Source: Bdellovibrionales bacterium CG12_big_fil_rev_8_21_14_0_65_38_15
GTDB taxonomy: Bacteria; Bdellovibrionota; Bacteriovoracia; Bacteriovoracales; Bacteriovoracaceae
Length of the DNA stretch: 51,138 nucleotides
Assembly: GCA_002787775.1 (NCBI GenBank)
Contig: PCUW01000022.1
Coordinates: forward strand, 1-51,138
Direction of reading: 5' to 3'
The number at the start of each line of letters is the position of its first letter. Within the stretch, counting starts at the first letter, position 1. The notes under the pieces were generated by a model, which worked only from the letters and a program-made list of their open reading frames with translations, had not been told where the DNA came from and ran no database searches. This document shows positions 41,395-51,075 of this stretch, one piece after another. The position numbers were made by a program, and so were the translations under genes.

Positions 41395-42876
41395 TTAGTT
41401 AAGGTAACGTTCGATTAAATGATTTTTTAAATAAACTGGATTTAATGTTTCGCCGGTTGCTTTTAGCATTAAATCATCAGTTGTGTGAAGTGATGCTTGA
41501 GACCAAATATTCTTCTTTAACCAATTAAAAGCTGGTGAATAATCACCTTTTTCAATATGTGACTCAATTTGCGGACATTCTTTTTTTACAGCATTAAACT
41601 CTTGAGCCGCGTACATAGCACCTAGAGTATATGACGGAAAATAGCCAAATGAGCCATCAGTCCAATGAATATCTTGTAATGGTCCTTGCTGGAAGTTGTC
41701 ACGCGTATCAACTCCTAAATAGCTCATCATTTTCTCATTCCACATATCAGGGATATCTCTTGCCTCGATCTCGCCGCCAATCAGGGCCTTTTCTATCTCA
41801 TAGCGTAGAATGATGTGAGCCGGATAGGTTACTTCATCAGCATCAACACGAATAAAGTCTGGTTTAACCTGGCGATAGATATTAATTAGGTTTTCAATCT
41901 CAAAAGCTTGAGAAGCACCAAAAGATGCGACGATATCTTGATGAATCGACTTTAAAAAAGCAGAGCCTCGACCAAGCTGCATTTCAAAGAACAAGCTTTG
42001 GCTTTCATGGATGCCCATTGAGCGAGCTCTACCAACAGGTAAAACTCTTAATTGTTCAGGTAGATTTTGTTCATAACGGGCGTGACCTGTTTCATGGACG
42101 ATGCCCATCAAAGCTTTAACGAAATCATTTTCATCATAGCGCGTGGTCATTCGAACATCTTCAGGTACTCCCCCACAAAAAGGATGAGAACTGATATCAA
42201 CACGACCTCGTGTAAAATCAAAGCCAAGTTTGGCCATAACTTTTAGACCTAGGTCTTTTTGTTTTTCTACAGAGAAAGATCCTTCGGGCTTTAACACTTT
42301 TCTAGTTTTTTGTTTTTCGACAATTTCTTGGATCAAGCCTGGAAGCCATGCTTTTACGTCGCCAAAAATACGATCTAAGTTTTTTGTATTCATCCCTGGC
42401 TCATAAAGACCAATGAGAGAGTCATAAGGACTAAGTCCTGATTTTTCACTTAAGACTTTAGCTTCTTGTCTTGAAAGATTTAAGACTTCTTTAAAGTTTT
42501 CTAAAAAACCTTTCCAATCATTATTAGTTCGTTGTGTTCTCCATGCATGTTCACATTTTGAACCTGCTAGAGACTTTGCTTTAACCAGATCTTCTGGGAC
42601 CCAGGTTGATAGATCATATCTACGCTTCATTTCACGTAGAGAAGCCTGCTGGACTTCATTTAAATCTTCACCTTCAGCTTTATTTATAAGTTCCCCAACT
42701 TTAGGATCAACCATTAACTGATGGAGTAAAACACCATATTCTGCCATTGCTTTTGAGCGAGCTTCATTTGAATTGGAAGGCATCATAGCTGCTTGATCCC
42801 AGTATGTAATGGACTCAAGGTGCTTTAAATGATGAAGTCGCTCAAAGGTCGTCTCAAGGGCATTGTAAGATTTCAT
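41395..42876 (-). CDS. M32 family carboxypeptidase (Taq type)
   Basis: The product is 493 residues, close to the usual 500, with no signal peptide. The zinc motif HETGH (GIVHETGHARYEQNLPEQ) and the M32 signatures HESQSLFFE, QVKPDFIRVDADEVTYPAHIILRYEIE and DIHWTDGSFGYFPSYTLG are all present. It is a cytoplasmic metallocarboxypeptidase that removes C-terminal residues from peptides. It starts 3 bases after the upstream barrel gene. Confidence 0.95.
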   Translation of the reverse strand: MKSYNALETTFERLHHLKHLESITYWDQAAMMPSNSNEARSKAMAEYGVLLHQLMVDPKVGELINKAEGEDLNEVQQASLREMKRRYDLSTWVPEDLVKAKSLAGSKCEHAWRTQRTNNDWKGFLENFKEVLNLSRQEAKVLSEKSGLSPYDSLIGLYEPGMNTKNLDRIFGDVKAWLPGLIQEIVEKQKTRKVLKPEGSFSVEKQKDLGLKVMAKLGFDFTRGRVDISSHPFCGGVPEDVRMTTRYDENDFVKALMGIVHETGHARYEQNLPEQLRVLPVGRARSMGIHESQSLFFEMQLGRGSAFLKSIHQDIVASFGASQAFEIENLINIYRQVKPDFIRVDADEVTYPAHIILRYEIEKALIGGEIEARDIPDMWNEKMMSYLGVDTRDNFQQGPLQDIHWTDGSFGYFPSYTLGAMYAAQEFNAVKKECPQIESHIEKGDYSPAFNWLKKNIWSQASLHTTDDLMLKATGETLNPVYLKNHLIERYLN

Positions 42877-42879
42877 TTA

Positions 42880-44187
42880 TTAATTAGTCCTTTGGCTTTC
42901 TTCGTACTGTCGTTGCATTTCTTCTAAGCTTAGTTCTGCTTTCGCGGTTTCTTCATCAAGTTTTTTCATCTTTCTTAGCACACGAAGCTCACGTCTTGCA
43001 TCTCTTTTCACTTCGTTATTAATGACGTTAAGAGGAACTTCCATTCCAACGCTTAAAGATGGCTCTAACGTATAGATCATTGATTGCTCAATTGAACCTT
43101 CGTCACCAAAATAAAGAGCATTGTTAATTTTACCGGCAACACCACGAACTGTTGGCTTAACAAAATAAGACACACCATTTCTTTGTTTATACTTAATCAT
43201 AAGACTAGCATCTACGTGGAATGCATAACCTGCAACATGGAACTTATTATCGATATCTCTATAAGCTGCAGTATTTTCTTGATCCGCAATACGAGTTCTT
43301 GTTTTAGGAAATAAAATACCTGCACCAACTCCAGCAACAGCATCAACACCAAAGCGTCTTGTATCTATTAACTTTTCTCTATAAAGACCTTCAATATAAG
43401 GATAGTTGTAGCCGTCAGTGTGCTCTAAAAGTAAAAAACTTGCATCTCTTCCTGCTACGACCTCATCAAAAGAGCGGCGTTCGCCATCAACCCATAGCTC
43501 ACCTGTGTAATCACCCTCGATGTCGTACTCACGCTCAGGATCGAAAACCCATTTCATATGGTCAGTTCCTGCGCCAATACCAAAGCGCGAATCTCTAGAA
43601 AACCAATAACCAAGCTTTAAGTTGTATTGAGGTACTGAAAAGTTTGATGGCTTTAAATACTTAATGCTAAGAGGTGATGGTCTATCTTGACCAGCAGCAT
43701 TTCTGATTGTGTAAGATCCTTGATCTGTTCTAACTGTAATATCAGAATTGGTATGAAACCCACGATTATATCCCCAACTTATAAACAACACGCCTTTTGG
43801 GCCAGTACTATAGGCATCGTTCATAACCTTTCTTAGTCTGGCGATTTCTTTTTCTAGGTCAACTGTACCGGCAGAGGCTTGATTCGCACCACAAGTCGAT
43901 ACTAGTGATTGTTCTTTTTCCATCTCTTTAATCAAATCATCGACCATCATATAACTAACGGCGACAGGAACCATCTTTTCTGCTTCTTCAGCACCAACAT
44001 TAGCAATGAGGTCGGCTCGAGATTGTTCAACTTGAGCTGCGATCTGGTCAGCATCAAAACCATCCCCTAAAGCCTGCTCTCGCTCGCTGGCATTTTCAAA
44101 GACAACTTCGATAGCAGGAGCTTCTTGCGAAAAAGCTGAGGCAGCGAAAAAGTTTAAAATTGTAATGATAGTAAGTAGCAATTTCAT
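42880..44187 (-). CDS. Outer-membrane barrel-like protein with charged tail (paralogue 1)
   Basis: The product is 435 residues with a signal peptide (cleavage near SAFSQ). An N-terminal helical part (about 130 residues, one Cys) leads to a beta-rich domain starting KGVLFISWGYNRGFHTNSDITV, with RPSPLSIKYLKP, VPQYNLKLGYWF and GAGTDHMKWVF. This order (YNR, SDI, DRPSP, VPQYN-x-GY, DHMK) resembles a family of outer-membrane proteins seen in Bacteroidetes and others; this is from memory. A C-terminal charged helix follows (KRDARRELRVLRKMKKLDEETAKAE), which is unusual after a barrel. It is the second of two like genes and lies 22 bp behind the first. Confidence 0.6.
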   Translation of the reverse strand: MKLLLTIITILNFFAASAFSQEAPAIEVVFENASEREQALGDGFDADQIAAQVEQSRADLIANVGAEEAEKMVPVAVSYMMVDDLIKEMEKEQSLVSTCGANQASAGTVDLEKEIARLRKVMNDAYSTGPKGVLFISWGYNRGFHTNSDITVRTDQGSYTIRNAAGQDRPSPLSIKYLKPSNFSVPQYNLKLGYWFSRDSRFGIGAGTDHMKWVFDPEREYDIEGDYTGELWVDGERRSFDEVVAGRDASFLLLEHTDGYNYPYIEGLYREKLIDTRRFGVDAVAGVGAGILFPKTRTRIADQENTAAYRDIDNKFHVAGYAFHVDASLMIKYKQRNGVSYFVKPTVRGVAGKINNALYFGDEGSIEQSMIYTLEPSLSVGMEVPLNVINNEVKRDARRELRVLRKMKKLDEETAKAELSLEEMQRQYEESQRTN

Positions 44188-44209
44188 AAATAGTTCCTAA
44201 TTGGTTCTT

Positions 44210-45436
44210 TTATTGATCTTGTAATTCTTCTAATCTTGTTTTTAATTTTTCTTTCTTTTCTTTGTTTTTTTCAATTTCAGCAATTTTACGACGAGCTTTT
44301 TCTGATTTTGATGGAAAAAGGTTTGGACTATAACCCAGAGCAACTCCAACTTGGGCACTATAAAGGTTTCCTGTCGCATGAAAATTTCCGACGGGACCAT
44401 CAAAACGCGTATAAACTCCACGAGCATTTAAAGAGGCATTCATCGTTCCTTGCATGAAGTTATAACGAAGCGTTGACTCTCCAGTAAGGTTAAAGCCATA
44501 GACCTTCATCCCGGCATTTTCCGTGACTTCAAGTTTTAGATCCCCGTTATCATCAAGAACGTAATACTTTGAAACACCGTTTGCGAAGGAAACACCTGCA
44601 CCAGCTCCAACTCGAAGTTCAAGATTATTTCCACCAACTTCTCCGGCAAGGTTAATGACCTTACCTCCAAAGAAGTTAATATTAGTGTTTCCATGGCTGG
44701 TTGAAAGTGTATGGATATAATCTTTTAAATCAACCCCTTGCTCACTAACGTCGCGACCACCAATTCGGCCTTCTATATCAATATTCGAATTGATTTGTGG
44801 ATTGTCATGACGATCTTGAAAAAGTGTTTTTGGGTGTGAATAACGTAGACCGAAAAAATACTTACCATCTACATTTTGAAGTTCTAAGGTAAAATCATTT
44901 TGTGGCTCATCAATAAACTTACCAAGCTCAGTATTATCACTCCATACAGCATAATGATGTAGACCAGTTCTTTGAACAGGCTCTATTCCACTAATTGTAA
45001 CGTCAGTATTGTCATTTTCTAAACGCATCTTTAATTTTTTATGAAATGATAGAAATGGACCAAAGGTAAAAACAATCTTCCATTTACGATCATTTTGAAG
45101 AGGAAAATCAATTTCAATAGCTTTTTGACCATCTAAGGCCAAACTATCCTTTTTAAATTCTTCACAGAGGTGTGCTAGGTCTGCAGGCTTCATGCTTGAA
45201 TGTATGCTTGAAACTTCATCAGAAGAATTATTAACTCGACTGACTTCTAATTGAATAGCAACTTCTCTCTCTTGCGAAGTATTGAGACAACGAGCATCAC
45301 CAATCATCGATTCTTGAGATCCATTTTCAAGTCCCTGGCATAGACTTTTAATATCGATATAGTCAGTAGATTGAGACAACGCTTGAATCGAATAAAGCGA
45401 AGCTAACGTCATTAAGAATGATAAGAATCTGCTCAT
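44210..45436 (-). CDS. Outer-membrane barrel-like protein with charged tail (paralogue 2)
   Basis: The product is 408 residues from ATG 45436 (GGAG upstream); the longest frame starts four codons earlier. The signal peptide ends near QALSQ. It has the same layout as the protein at 42880: a Cys-containing N-terminal region, a beta-rich barrel-like middle (RKWKIVFTFGPFLSFH, FTLELQNVDGKYFFGLRYSHP, VGAGAGVSFANGVSKYYV, AQVGVALGYSPNLFPSK), and a Lys/Glu coiled-coil tail (KARRKIAEIEKNKEKKEKLKTRLEELQ). Sequence similarity between the two is weak; the shared layout and adjacency suggest an old duplication. Confidence 0.6.
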   Translation of the reverse strand: MSRFLSFLMTLASLYSIQALSQSTDYIDIKSLCQGLENGSQESMIGDARCLNTSQEREVAIQLEVSRVNNSSDEVSSIHSSMKPADLAHLCEEFKKDSLALDGQKAIEIDFPLQNDRKWKIVFTFGPFLSFHKKLKMRLENDNTDVTISGIEPVQRTGLHHYAVWSDNTELGKFIDEPQNDFTLELQNVDGKYFFGLRYSHPKTLFQDRHDNPQINSNIDIEGRIGGRDVSEQGVDLKDYIHTLSTSHGNTNINFFGGKVINLAGEVGGNNLELRVGAGAGVSFANGVSKYYVLDDNGDLKLEVTENAGMKVYGFNLTGESTLRYNFMQGTMNASLNARGVYTRFDGPVGNFHATGNLYSAQVGVALGYSPNLFPSKSEKARRKIAEIEKNKEKKEKLKTRLEELQDQ

Positions 45437-45652
45437 AATAATCTCCATAGATAGGAGTTAATAGAGCAAGTGCCATGCCAATAATTTATCTTTAACAAAG
45501 ATGCTAAACACTTGATATCACGAGTAATTCCATTAAATAAACCGTACAGTGTCTAAATAATAAACACTATATTTCCAATGGGTTAACTCATTTGTTTAAT
45601 ACTTCTTTGTGTTGATATAGTTGTTTTCAACTTTAATCATTGGATGATCTCT

Positions 45653-47281
45653 ATGAAGTTAGTACTTTTGTTTATTCTATTTAGTCCGGTTTATGTCTAT
45701 GCTGATATTAATGAAACCGTTTTCGTTGAAAGTACAACTGATACCGATTCAGATGGTGTGCTTGATTTAATTGCAGTGACTATAGATCGACCTTCAACAA
45801 CTGAAAAACTTCCAGTCATATTAAAAATGTCTCCTTACTCTCAGGGTGGTAATTCTCTAGATTTTCATGACACAGACGTAGACTTACTTCCACAGGATCA
45901 AGCTCTTGAAGCAAGCGCTAAAAAACGATCTTTTCACTCAAAAAGTAATGTTTTTAAGAATCAGGAAACCGATAAATTATCAGGTTACGCTAACGTCTAT
46001 GCAGATAGCGTAGGCACGGGTAAATCAACTGGCTGTCCAACCGTCGGAGATATGTCCGAAACACTTGGAGCAAAAGCGGTCATTGACTGGCTTAACGGAC
46101 GTGCTCGTGCTTTTAATTCTAACGGTGAAGAAGTCAAAGCAACTTGGTCTAACGGTAATGTTGGAATGATTGGCGTTTCTTATAACGGAACACTACCGAT
46201 TATGGTTGCGACAACAGGGGTTGAAGGTCTAAAAGCCATTATACCTATTGCTGCCATTAGCAATTGGTATGACTACTATCGTGCCAATGGTCTAGTCGTT
46301 AATCCGGGTGGTTATATAGGCGAAGATGCAGACATTTTAGGTCAGTATGTTGTTAGAAAGAATGCCTGCAAAAAAGAGCTCTCGATTATCACTCAAACGA
46401 TGGGAAGAGAACACGGTGACTTTTCATCTTTTTGGCAAAAACGTGACTACTTAAAAAAAGCAAAAGATATCAAAGCTGCGGTTTTCTTAGCTCATGGCCA
46501 AGCTGATTGGAACGTAAAGCAAAAACAAGCTATCCAACTCTTTGAAGCCCTTGATGAGCAAACGCCTAAAAGATTATTTTTACATCTCGGCGCTCACAGC
46601 TACCCAAGTGATCGTGGATTTAGAAATAATGTTGATCTGTGGTTTGATCATTATGTTAAAGGTGTTGATAACGGCATCGACAAAAAACTTCCAATACGTA
46701 TTCAAACAATTGGCGAAACAATTGCGAAAGAACAAAGTCTGTGGCCGCATGAGAGTACCTTTAGGCAAGTTTTCACTCTTGGAAACGGCGAGGTTAAAAA
46801 GATCATTGATATCGGATCAAAGAACAAGTTAGAAACTTTTGTAAAAAATCCAACTAACGAAAACTCAAATCGCCTCGTTTACATGAGTAAACCTCTTGAG
46901 AATGACACTCTTTTTTCAGGAACTGCAAATGTTCAACTGACCCTATCTTTAATAAACAGAAGAGCAGCAAACATAACAGTTGCTCTCGTTCAGTTTAAAG
47001 GCAATTCGGTTGGAAAAATTATTACACGTGGCTGGGCAGATCCGCAAAACCATTTAGATTTCAATGAAGGTGAACTTTTAAATCCTGGACAAAAAATCCA
47101 GTTAAAATTCAAGCTTGAACCAAAACAATTTATAATGAAAAAAGGATATCAACTTGGAGTGCTCATTGCTTCAACTGATTATAGCTATACTTTAAGACCA
47201 TCAATTGGGACTGAAATTGAGATTTTTACTGGTAAAGATAGCTTTGTAGAATTTGAAGCTGATTCTAAAATTCAGTTTTAA
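45653..47281 (+). CDS. Secreted S15-like (Xaa-Pro dipeptidyl-peptidase/CocE type) hydrolase
   Basis: The product is 542 residues from ATG 45653 (GGATGAT upstream); another ATG is three codons earlier. The signal peptide ends near VYVYAD. Catalytic Ser lies in GMIGVSYNGTLP (GxSYxG); the candidate acid is in LAHGQADWNVK and the His in HLGAHSYP. A beta-sandwich C-terminal part completes the S15/CocE layout. By family it releases X-Pro dipeptides or cleaves acyl esters. Both activities are possible; I favour a peptidase because of the long insert around residues 70-110. Confidence 0.8.
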   Translation: MKLVLLFILFSPVYVYADINETVFVESTTDTDSDGVLDLIAVTIDRPSTTEKLPVILKMSPYSQGGNSLDFHDTDVDLLPQDQALEASAKKRSFHSKSNVFKNQETDKLSGYANVYADSVGTGKSTGCPTVGDMSETLGAKAVIDWLNGRARAFNSNGEEVKATWSNGNVGMIGVSYNGTLPIMVATTGVEGLKAIIPIAAISNWYDYYRANGLVVNPGGYIGEDADILGQYVVRKNACKKELSIITQTMGREHGDFSSFWQKRDYLKKAKDIKAAVFLAHGQADWNVKQKQAIQLFEALDEQTPKRLFLHLGAHSYPSDRGFRNNVDLWFDHYVKGVDNGIDKKLPIRIQTIGETIAKEQSLWPHESTFRQVFTLGNGEVKKIIDIGSKNKLETFVKNPTNENSNRLVYMSKPLENDTLFSGTANVQLTLSLINRRAANITVALVQFKGNSVGKIITRGWADPQNHLDFNEGELLNPGQKIQLKFKLEPKQFIMKKGYQLGVLIASTDYSYTLRPSIGTEIEIFTGKDSFVEFEADSKIQF

Positions 47282-50244
47282 TCCTTAATAATATGAGTAC
47301 GTCGACCATTTTCAAGGTCTTTAAAATACTCAGTAAAAACTTCAAGCTCCTCATTAAATCTTCGAATATCTTGAGGAGCAACAAGACGACTCATAATAGT
47401 CGTATGAGCAGCTTCATACCTTTGTCTAATTTCTAATAGAACCGATGGTTCACAGATTGTTGGACACCTTTGTGAAACATCCTGAACAATATCCTGAAAT
47501 TCATCAAATGTTGTAAAAGGAGACCATGCCATTGGTCTAACAGCAAGTTCACCAGCTTCTCCTTGCAGTCTACCGGCTTGGGCCGCATCACGAGTTCGAT
47601 CACTAAAGGCTCGATTAATACAAAGAAGCTGACTCGCACCACCAAAACCTGAGAGGGTTGCACCAGTTGGACCTAAGTAGCATTCTTTCCCTTTAGGTAT
47701 TTCAGTTCTAACACACATTTCAGGTGAACTAGCATGTGGAAGTGCAAAGTCATCTATGTAAGAGTTAACACTTCTAAAGTCTGACTTAGACCCAGGACAT
47801 TTTGTTAGCCAATTAAATCCAACTCCGCCAACAGCTCCACAATAACAGTATCGCCCGGAAACCTCTTCATCGAATTTCACTCTGGAACATTTTCCATTAT
47901 CAGGAAATGATCCTGGGTATAGTGCTGATAAATTTTTACAATCAATTTCCTCACTTCTAACATTTGGATGCTCTGCCTTTAAAGCTGCGAGCTCTTCATC
48001 GGCGAGCCTATTACCTTGTCTAATTCTAATTTCAATAAGCTCTTCAATTTGATCACGGTACTCATCAAAGTGAGGATGTCTCTTAAGTTGCTCTTCTAAG
48101 GCTAAGTACCTTTCGCCGTCAACGAAACTACCACGTGAGTTGTCTAGATATTTTGCACGATGCGCTCCCCCAGAGAAAACATCGATTGCAATTTCTAAAT
48201 CCACTCTATTTGTATTAGCGCCAAGAAGGCTTGTAATAATAGCATTTTTTGATTGAGTTAAATCACTCTCCCTTGAAGCTAATTGTGCTGGCTCTAACCT
48301 TGAAACACTTAATTGTATTTGTGGAGTAGACCTAACTGTTACGGGAGATGAAAGCACTGAAGCCTGAGGGCTTGCCGCAAGTCCAGCTCGAGTTAAAAAG
48401 CCTTTTGACTCTAAGGATTCAATAACTTCTTGAGCCTCTTCTAATCTTGCTCCCCTTAAATCTAATTGTAAAATAGCTCTTAACTCATCCACTTCTTCAA
48501 CTGTTAAAATACCATCTGGATGTTTTTTAAAAAAACGCTCAAGCTGTCTCCCCTTCTCAGGCTTTAAGCCACCAGTAAGGTTCTCTATAACAAATAATTT
48601 TTCATCTGGGGTTAGTTGATTAAATACAGCGGGAGAAATATCTTCGTAATTAGTAATTCCCTTAGCATCTAGAGACGCCTTTATCCTATCAAATCTGCTT
48701 GCACTAAAATATCTATCAACTGTTCCTAAAACAACAATTGGGGTATTAGCCGGATCAGCAAATTCAGCAGCCTCAGCGGCGCGACCTGTTCTTCGAATAG
48801 CTTCCACTTCTTCAGCAATCTTGGCATCATTTGCGAGATCGACAATCCTCATATCTCTTCTGGCTCTAACAACCATTCGTATATCTAAGCCTACAGGTAT
48901 TGCTTCAAAAGCAGCCATTGCAGACTCTGCTGCACATTCCGTAAGACTTCTTTCACTCATTTCTTTTTCAAAATCCTCTTCAGGATTACAAACTTCGGTT
49001 CCGGTAGGACTGATGACGAAATTTTTCTTAGTACAGGCCGCGTGAGCCTTTGATACTTGATACGCGAAACTTGCAGCGCTTAAGCCAGCGCTAGCAATTG
49101 CTCCAAAAGCGGCAAGACTTGATCCACCAGATGGAACAGCCGTCATAATAGCGGTTGCCGCTCCTCCTACCATGAAGGCTATATTAGCTGCTGAGTCACG
49201 ATTATCAACTGCTACTTTATATTTTGAGTTAACTTTACACTGAAGAATAATTTTTTGATCTCTAGACATTGTATCATCAGGATACGAATCAATAAGTTGT
49301 TGTGCTACTCCACTTCCAACTGCTTTATTCTTAAACTCGCGATCGATACAATAAAATCCGTTATTCCCTTCAACACTCGGTGCACGATCTCTATAATATT
49401 TTTCAAGTTTACGATATCGTTCTTCAGATTTTTGAACAGCAACTGAAAACGCACTTTCATCAAAAGCCCCTGTTTCGGCCATTGAATATAATGCAGCTGC
49501 GACATCGGGTTCATACCCAAACGGGACTTTTGAAAACTCATGAGCGATTGCCATCTCATGCTTACTAAGCTCAACTCTATTTTTTTCCTTCACAATGTCA
49601 TTGCAAAGAAACCATGCAAGTCCACTACAATCAATTCTTGAAAAAACATCTTGTTGATTTCTAGAGTTTATTCTTTTTTTATCAAGAATGAGCTCCCTTA
49701 CTCTATCTAAAACTCCATTAAATTTTGAAGAAACCAGTTGGTTCATTCTTTGTTTTGCAGAATTATTTGTTTGATAGTTTTGAAAGGTTTGAACTCGACA
49801 AGTTAGTTGGCTTCTTGATCGAGAGGCAAGGTCCTGCCAAAGTCCATTAACGAGGCGGTCTCTATTTTCGTAAAAAACTCGCTCAGTTATATCTCTTACA
49901 TCCTGAAATTTATCTTCTCTTTGAATGAACGTACATTGTGAAAAATAATTTTCAAGATCTTCAGCATTCGTATAATTTTCTTCTTTGACCATACCATTAA
50001 CAGTAAGACCATTTCTTTCAAGGCATTCTTGCTCGTTGCCAAAAATACCTTCTTCAATCGTTCTACCACCATTATTAACTTCAACTAAACTTAGTGAACT
50101 ATCTCTTTCGTGGGTACAAACAGGTGCGGTACGAGCGACGGAAGGACGGGTATTAATATCAAATCCATCTTGGGCCTGTAGGATTGAGAGGTTTATTGAG
50201 AATAAACAAATCAAGAAAATATGCAGATAACTCGTTGATCTCAT
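47278..50244 (-). CDS. Large secreted protein of unknown function (988 residues)
   Basis: The signal peptide ends near LQAQ (residue 25). The mature protein is mostly helical, with more than 20 cysteines spread along it. A hydrophobic/glycine-rich segment (351-395, IAFMVGGAATAIMTAVPSG then LAAFGAIASAGLSAAS) is present, of the kind seen in membrane-inserting toxins or helical hairpins. The C-terminal third contains CYCGAVGGVGFNWLTKCPGS and CYLGPTGATLSG, Cys-Gly-rich motifs. I recognise no enzyme motif. Such large exported proteins are typical of predatory or host-associated lifestyles; function unknown. Its stop overlaps the S15 gene tail-to-tail by 4 bases. Confidence 0.8.
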   Translation of the reverse strand: MRSTSYLHIFLICLFSINLSILQAQDGFDINTRPSVARTAPVCTHERDSSLSLVEVNNGGRTIEEGIFGNEQECLERNGLTVNGMVKEENYTNAEDLENYFSQCTFIQREDKFQDVRDITERVFYENRDRLVNGLWQDLASRSRSQLTCRVQTFQNYQTNNSAKQRMNQLVSSKFNGVLDRVRELILDKKRINSRNQQDVFSRIDCSGLAWFLCNDIVKEKNRVELSKHEMAIAHEFSKVPFGYEPDVAAALYSMAETGAFDESAFSVAVQKSEERYRKLEKYYRDRAPSVEGNNGFYCIDREFKNKAVGSGVAQQLIDSYPDDTMSRDQKIILQCKVNSKYKVAVDNRDSAANIAFMVGGAATAIMTAVPSGGSSLAAFGAIASAGLSAASFAYQVSKAHAACTKKNFVISPTGTEVCNPEEDFEKEMSERSLTECAAESAMAAFEAIPVGLDIRMVVRARRDMRIVDLANDAKIAEEVEAIRRTGRAAEAAEFADPANTPIVVLGTVDRYFSASRFDRIKASLDAKGITNYEDISPAVFNQLTPDEKLFVIENLTGGLKPEKGRQLERFFKKHPDGILTVEEVDELRAILQLDLRGARLEEAQEVIESLESKGFLTRAGLAASPQASVLSSPVTVRSTPQIQLSVSRLEPAQLASRESDLTQSKNAIITSLLGANTNRVDLEIAIDVFSGGAHRAKYLDNSRGSFVDGERYLALEEQLKRHPHFDEYRDQIEELIEIRIRQGNRLADEELAALKAEHPNVRSEEIDCKNLSALYPGSFPDNGKCSRVKFDEEVSGRYCYCGAVGGVGFNWLTKCPGSKSDFRSVNSYIDDFALPHASSPEMCVRTEIPKGKECYLGPTGATLSGFGGASQLLCINRAFSDRTRDAAQAGRLQGEAGELAVRPMAWSPFTTFDEFQDIVQDVSQRCPTICEPSVLLEIRQRYEAAHTTIMSRLVAPQDIRRFNEELEVFTEYFKDLENGRRTHIIKD

Positions 50245-50426
50245 TGAGTTATTATCGGCTTAATTGCCTTTTATCTATATCAAATAATTGTTTATGAATG
50301 AAAATCTACATAATTACTTAGACTTAAAATGATTTAGAAGTAATCAATATAATTAAAGACTTACAATTATTTATGGCGATCAAATAGAGACTTAATCTTG
50401 TCAGAGATCCAGACTAAGTAAGTTCC

Positions 50427-50449
50427 TTGTAAATACGTAAACTTTACAA
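50427..50449. promoter_or_regulatory. Inverted repeat in the 282-bp divergent region
   Basis: TTGTAAA and TTTACAA are perfect 7-base arms around nine bases (TACGTAAAC). The region between the 988-residue and the 181-residue genes holds no reading frame that I can support. The dyad could be an operator for the divergent pair. Confidence 0.3.
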
Positions 50450-50526
50450 ATTTCAAACAACCCATGTCGCGGTGTGTTATTTTTTAATTTTAAATATTTT
50501 GGTCTTATGGAAATACGGGAACTTAG

Positions 50527-51072
50527 ATGAAAAACTTAGCTTTTATAATAGCATTACTATCAGGATCGGCGATGGCCCAAATTGAATGCGGTAAGCCCTC
50601 TTTGATTTCATTTCCTACATTAGAAAAGGATTATGAGCTAGTGGGTAGATACTCTGAAGGTTCGATTAACATCGAGCAAACATCCAAAGAGCTAAAATAT
50701 AGCGGTAACCTCACTATTAATAATCATTATCGATCACTAACTTTCAACTCCTACAGTAGTGGTGGAAATGCGAATATAAAATTTGATAATGAGAAAGCAA
50801 AAAGAATTGAAGATAAAGATCAAAAACAAAGATTTCTCAAAATTGAAAAGCGTAAGGACTGTAGAATGTCTCGTGGAATCAAATGTATAACTGAACCAGA
50901 AAGAATGGTAACAATTATAGAAATTGACTCAGTCTTAAATGAACTTAGTCTTTCATATTTTCGTATGTCACATGACGTCTACCAAGACTACAAACGTGAC
51001 GGTGAAACTGCATTACCAAAGTCCTATAGTCATTTTATAGCAACCTATAACGACTGTTCTGGTATAAATTAA
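50527..51072 (+). CDS. Secreted protein of unknown function
   Basis: The product is 181 residues. GGGAAC lies just before the ATG; the signal peptide ends near SAMAQ. Four or five cysteines (IECGKP, DCRMS, KCITE, NDCSG) indicate an oxidised fold; the middle (SGNLTINNHYRSLTFNSY) is beta-rich. No family recognised. It ends 3 bases before the stop of a convergent gene that leaves the window. Confidence 0.7.
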   Translation: MKNLAFIIALLSGSAMAQIECGKPSLISFPTLEKDYELVGRYSEGSINIEQTSKELKYSGNLTINNHYRSLTFNSYSSGGNANIKFDNEKAKRIEDKDQKQRFLKIEKRKDCRMSRGIKCITEPERMVTIIEIDSVLNELSLSYFRMSHDVYQDYKRDGETALPKSYSHFIATYNDCSGIN

Positions 51073-51075
51073 ATA

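Noticed and set aside
45449..45652. Weak inverted repeat AGTGT...ACACT in the divergent region before the S15-like gene
   Set aside because: Only five-base arms; expected by chance in AT-rich DNA.
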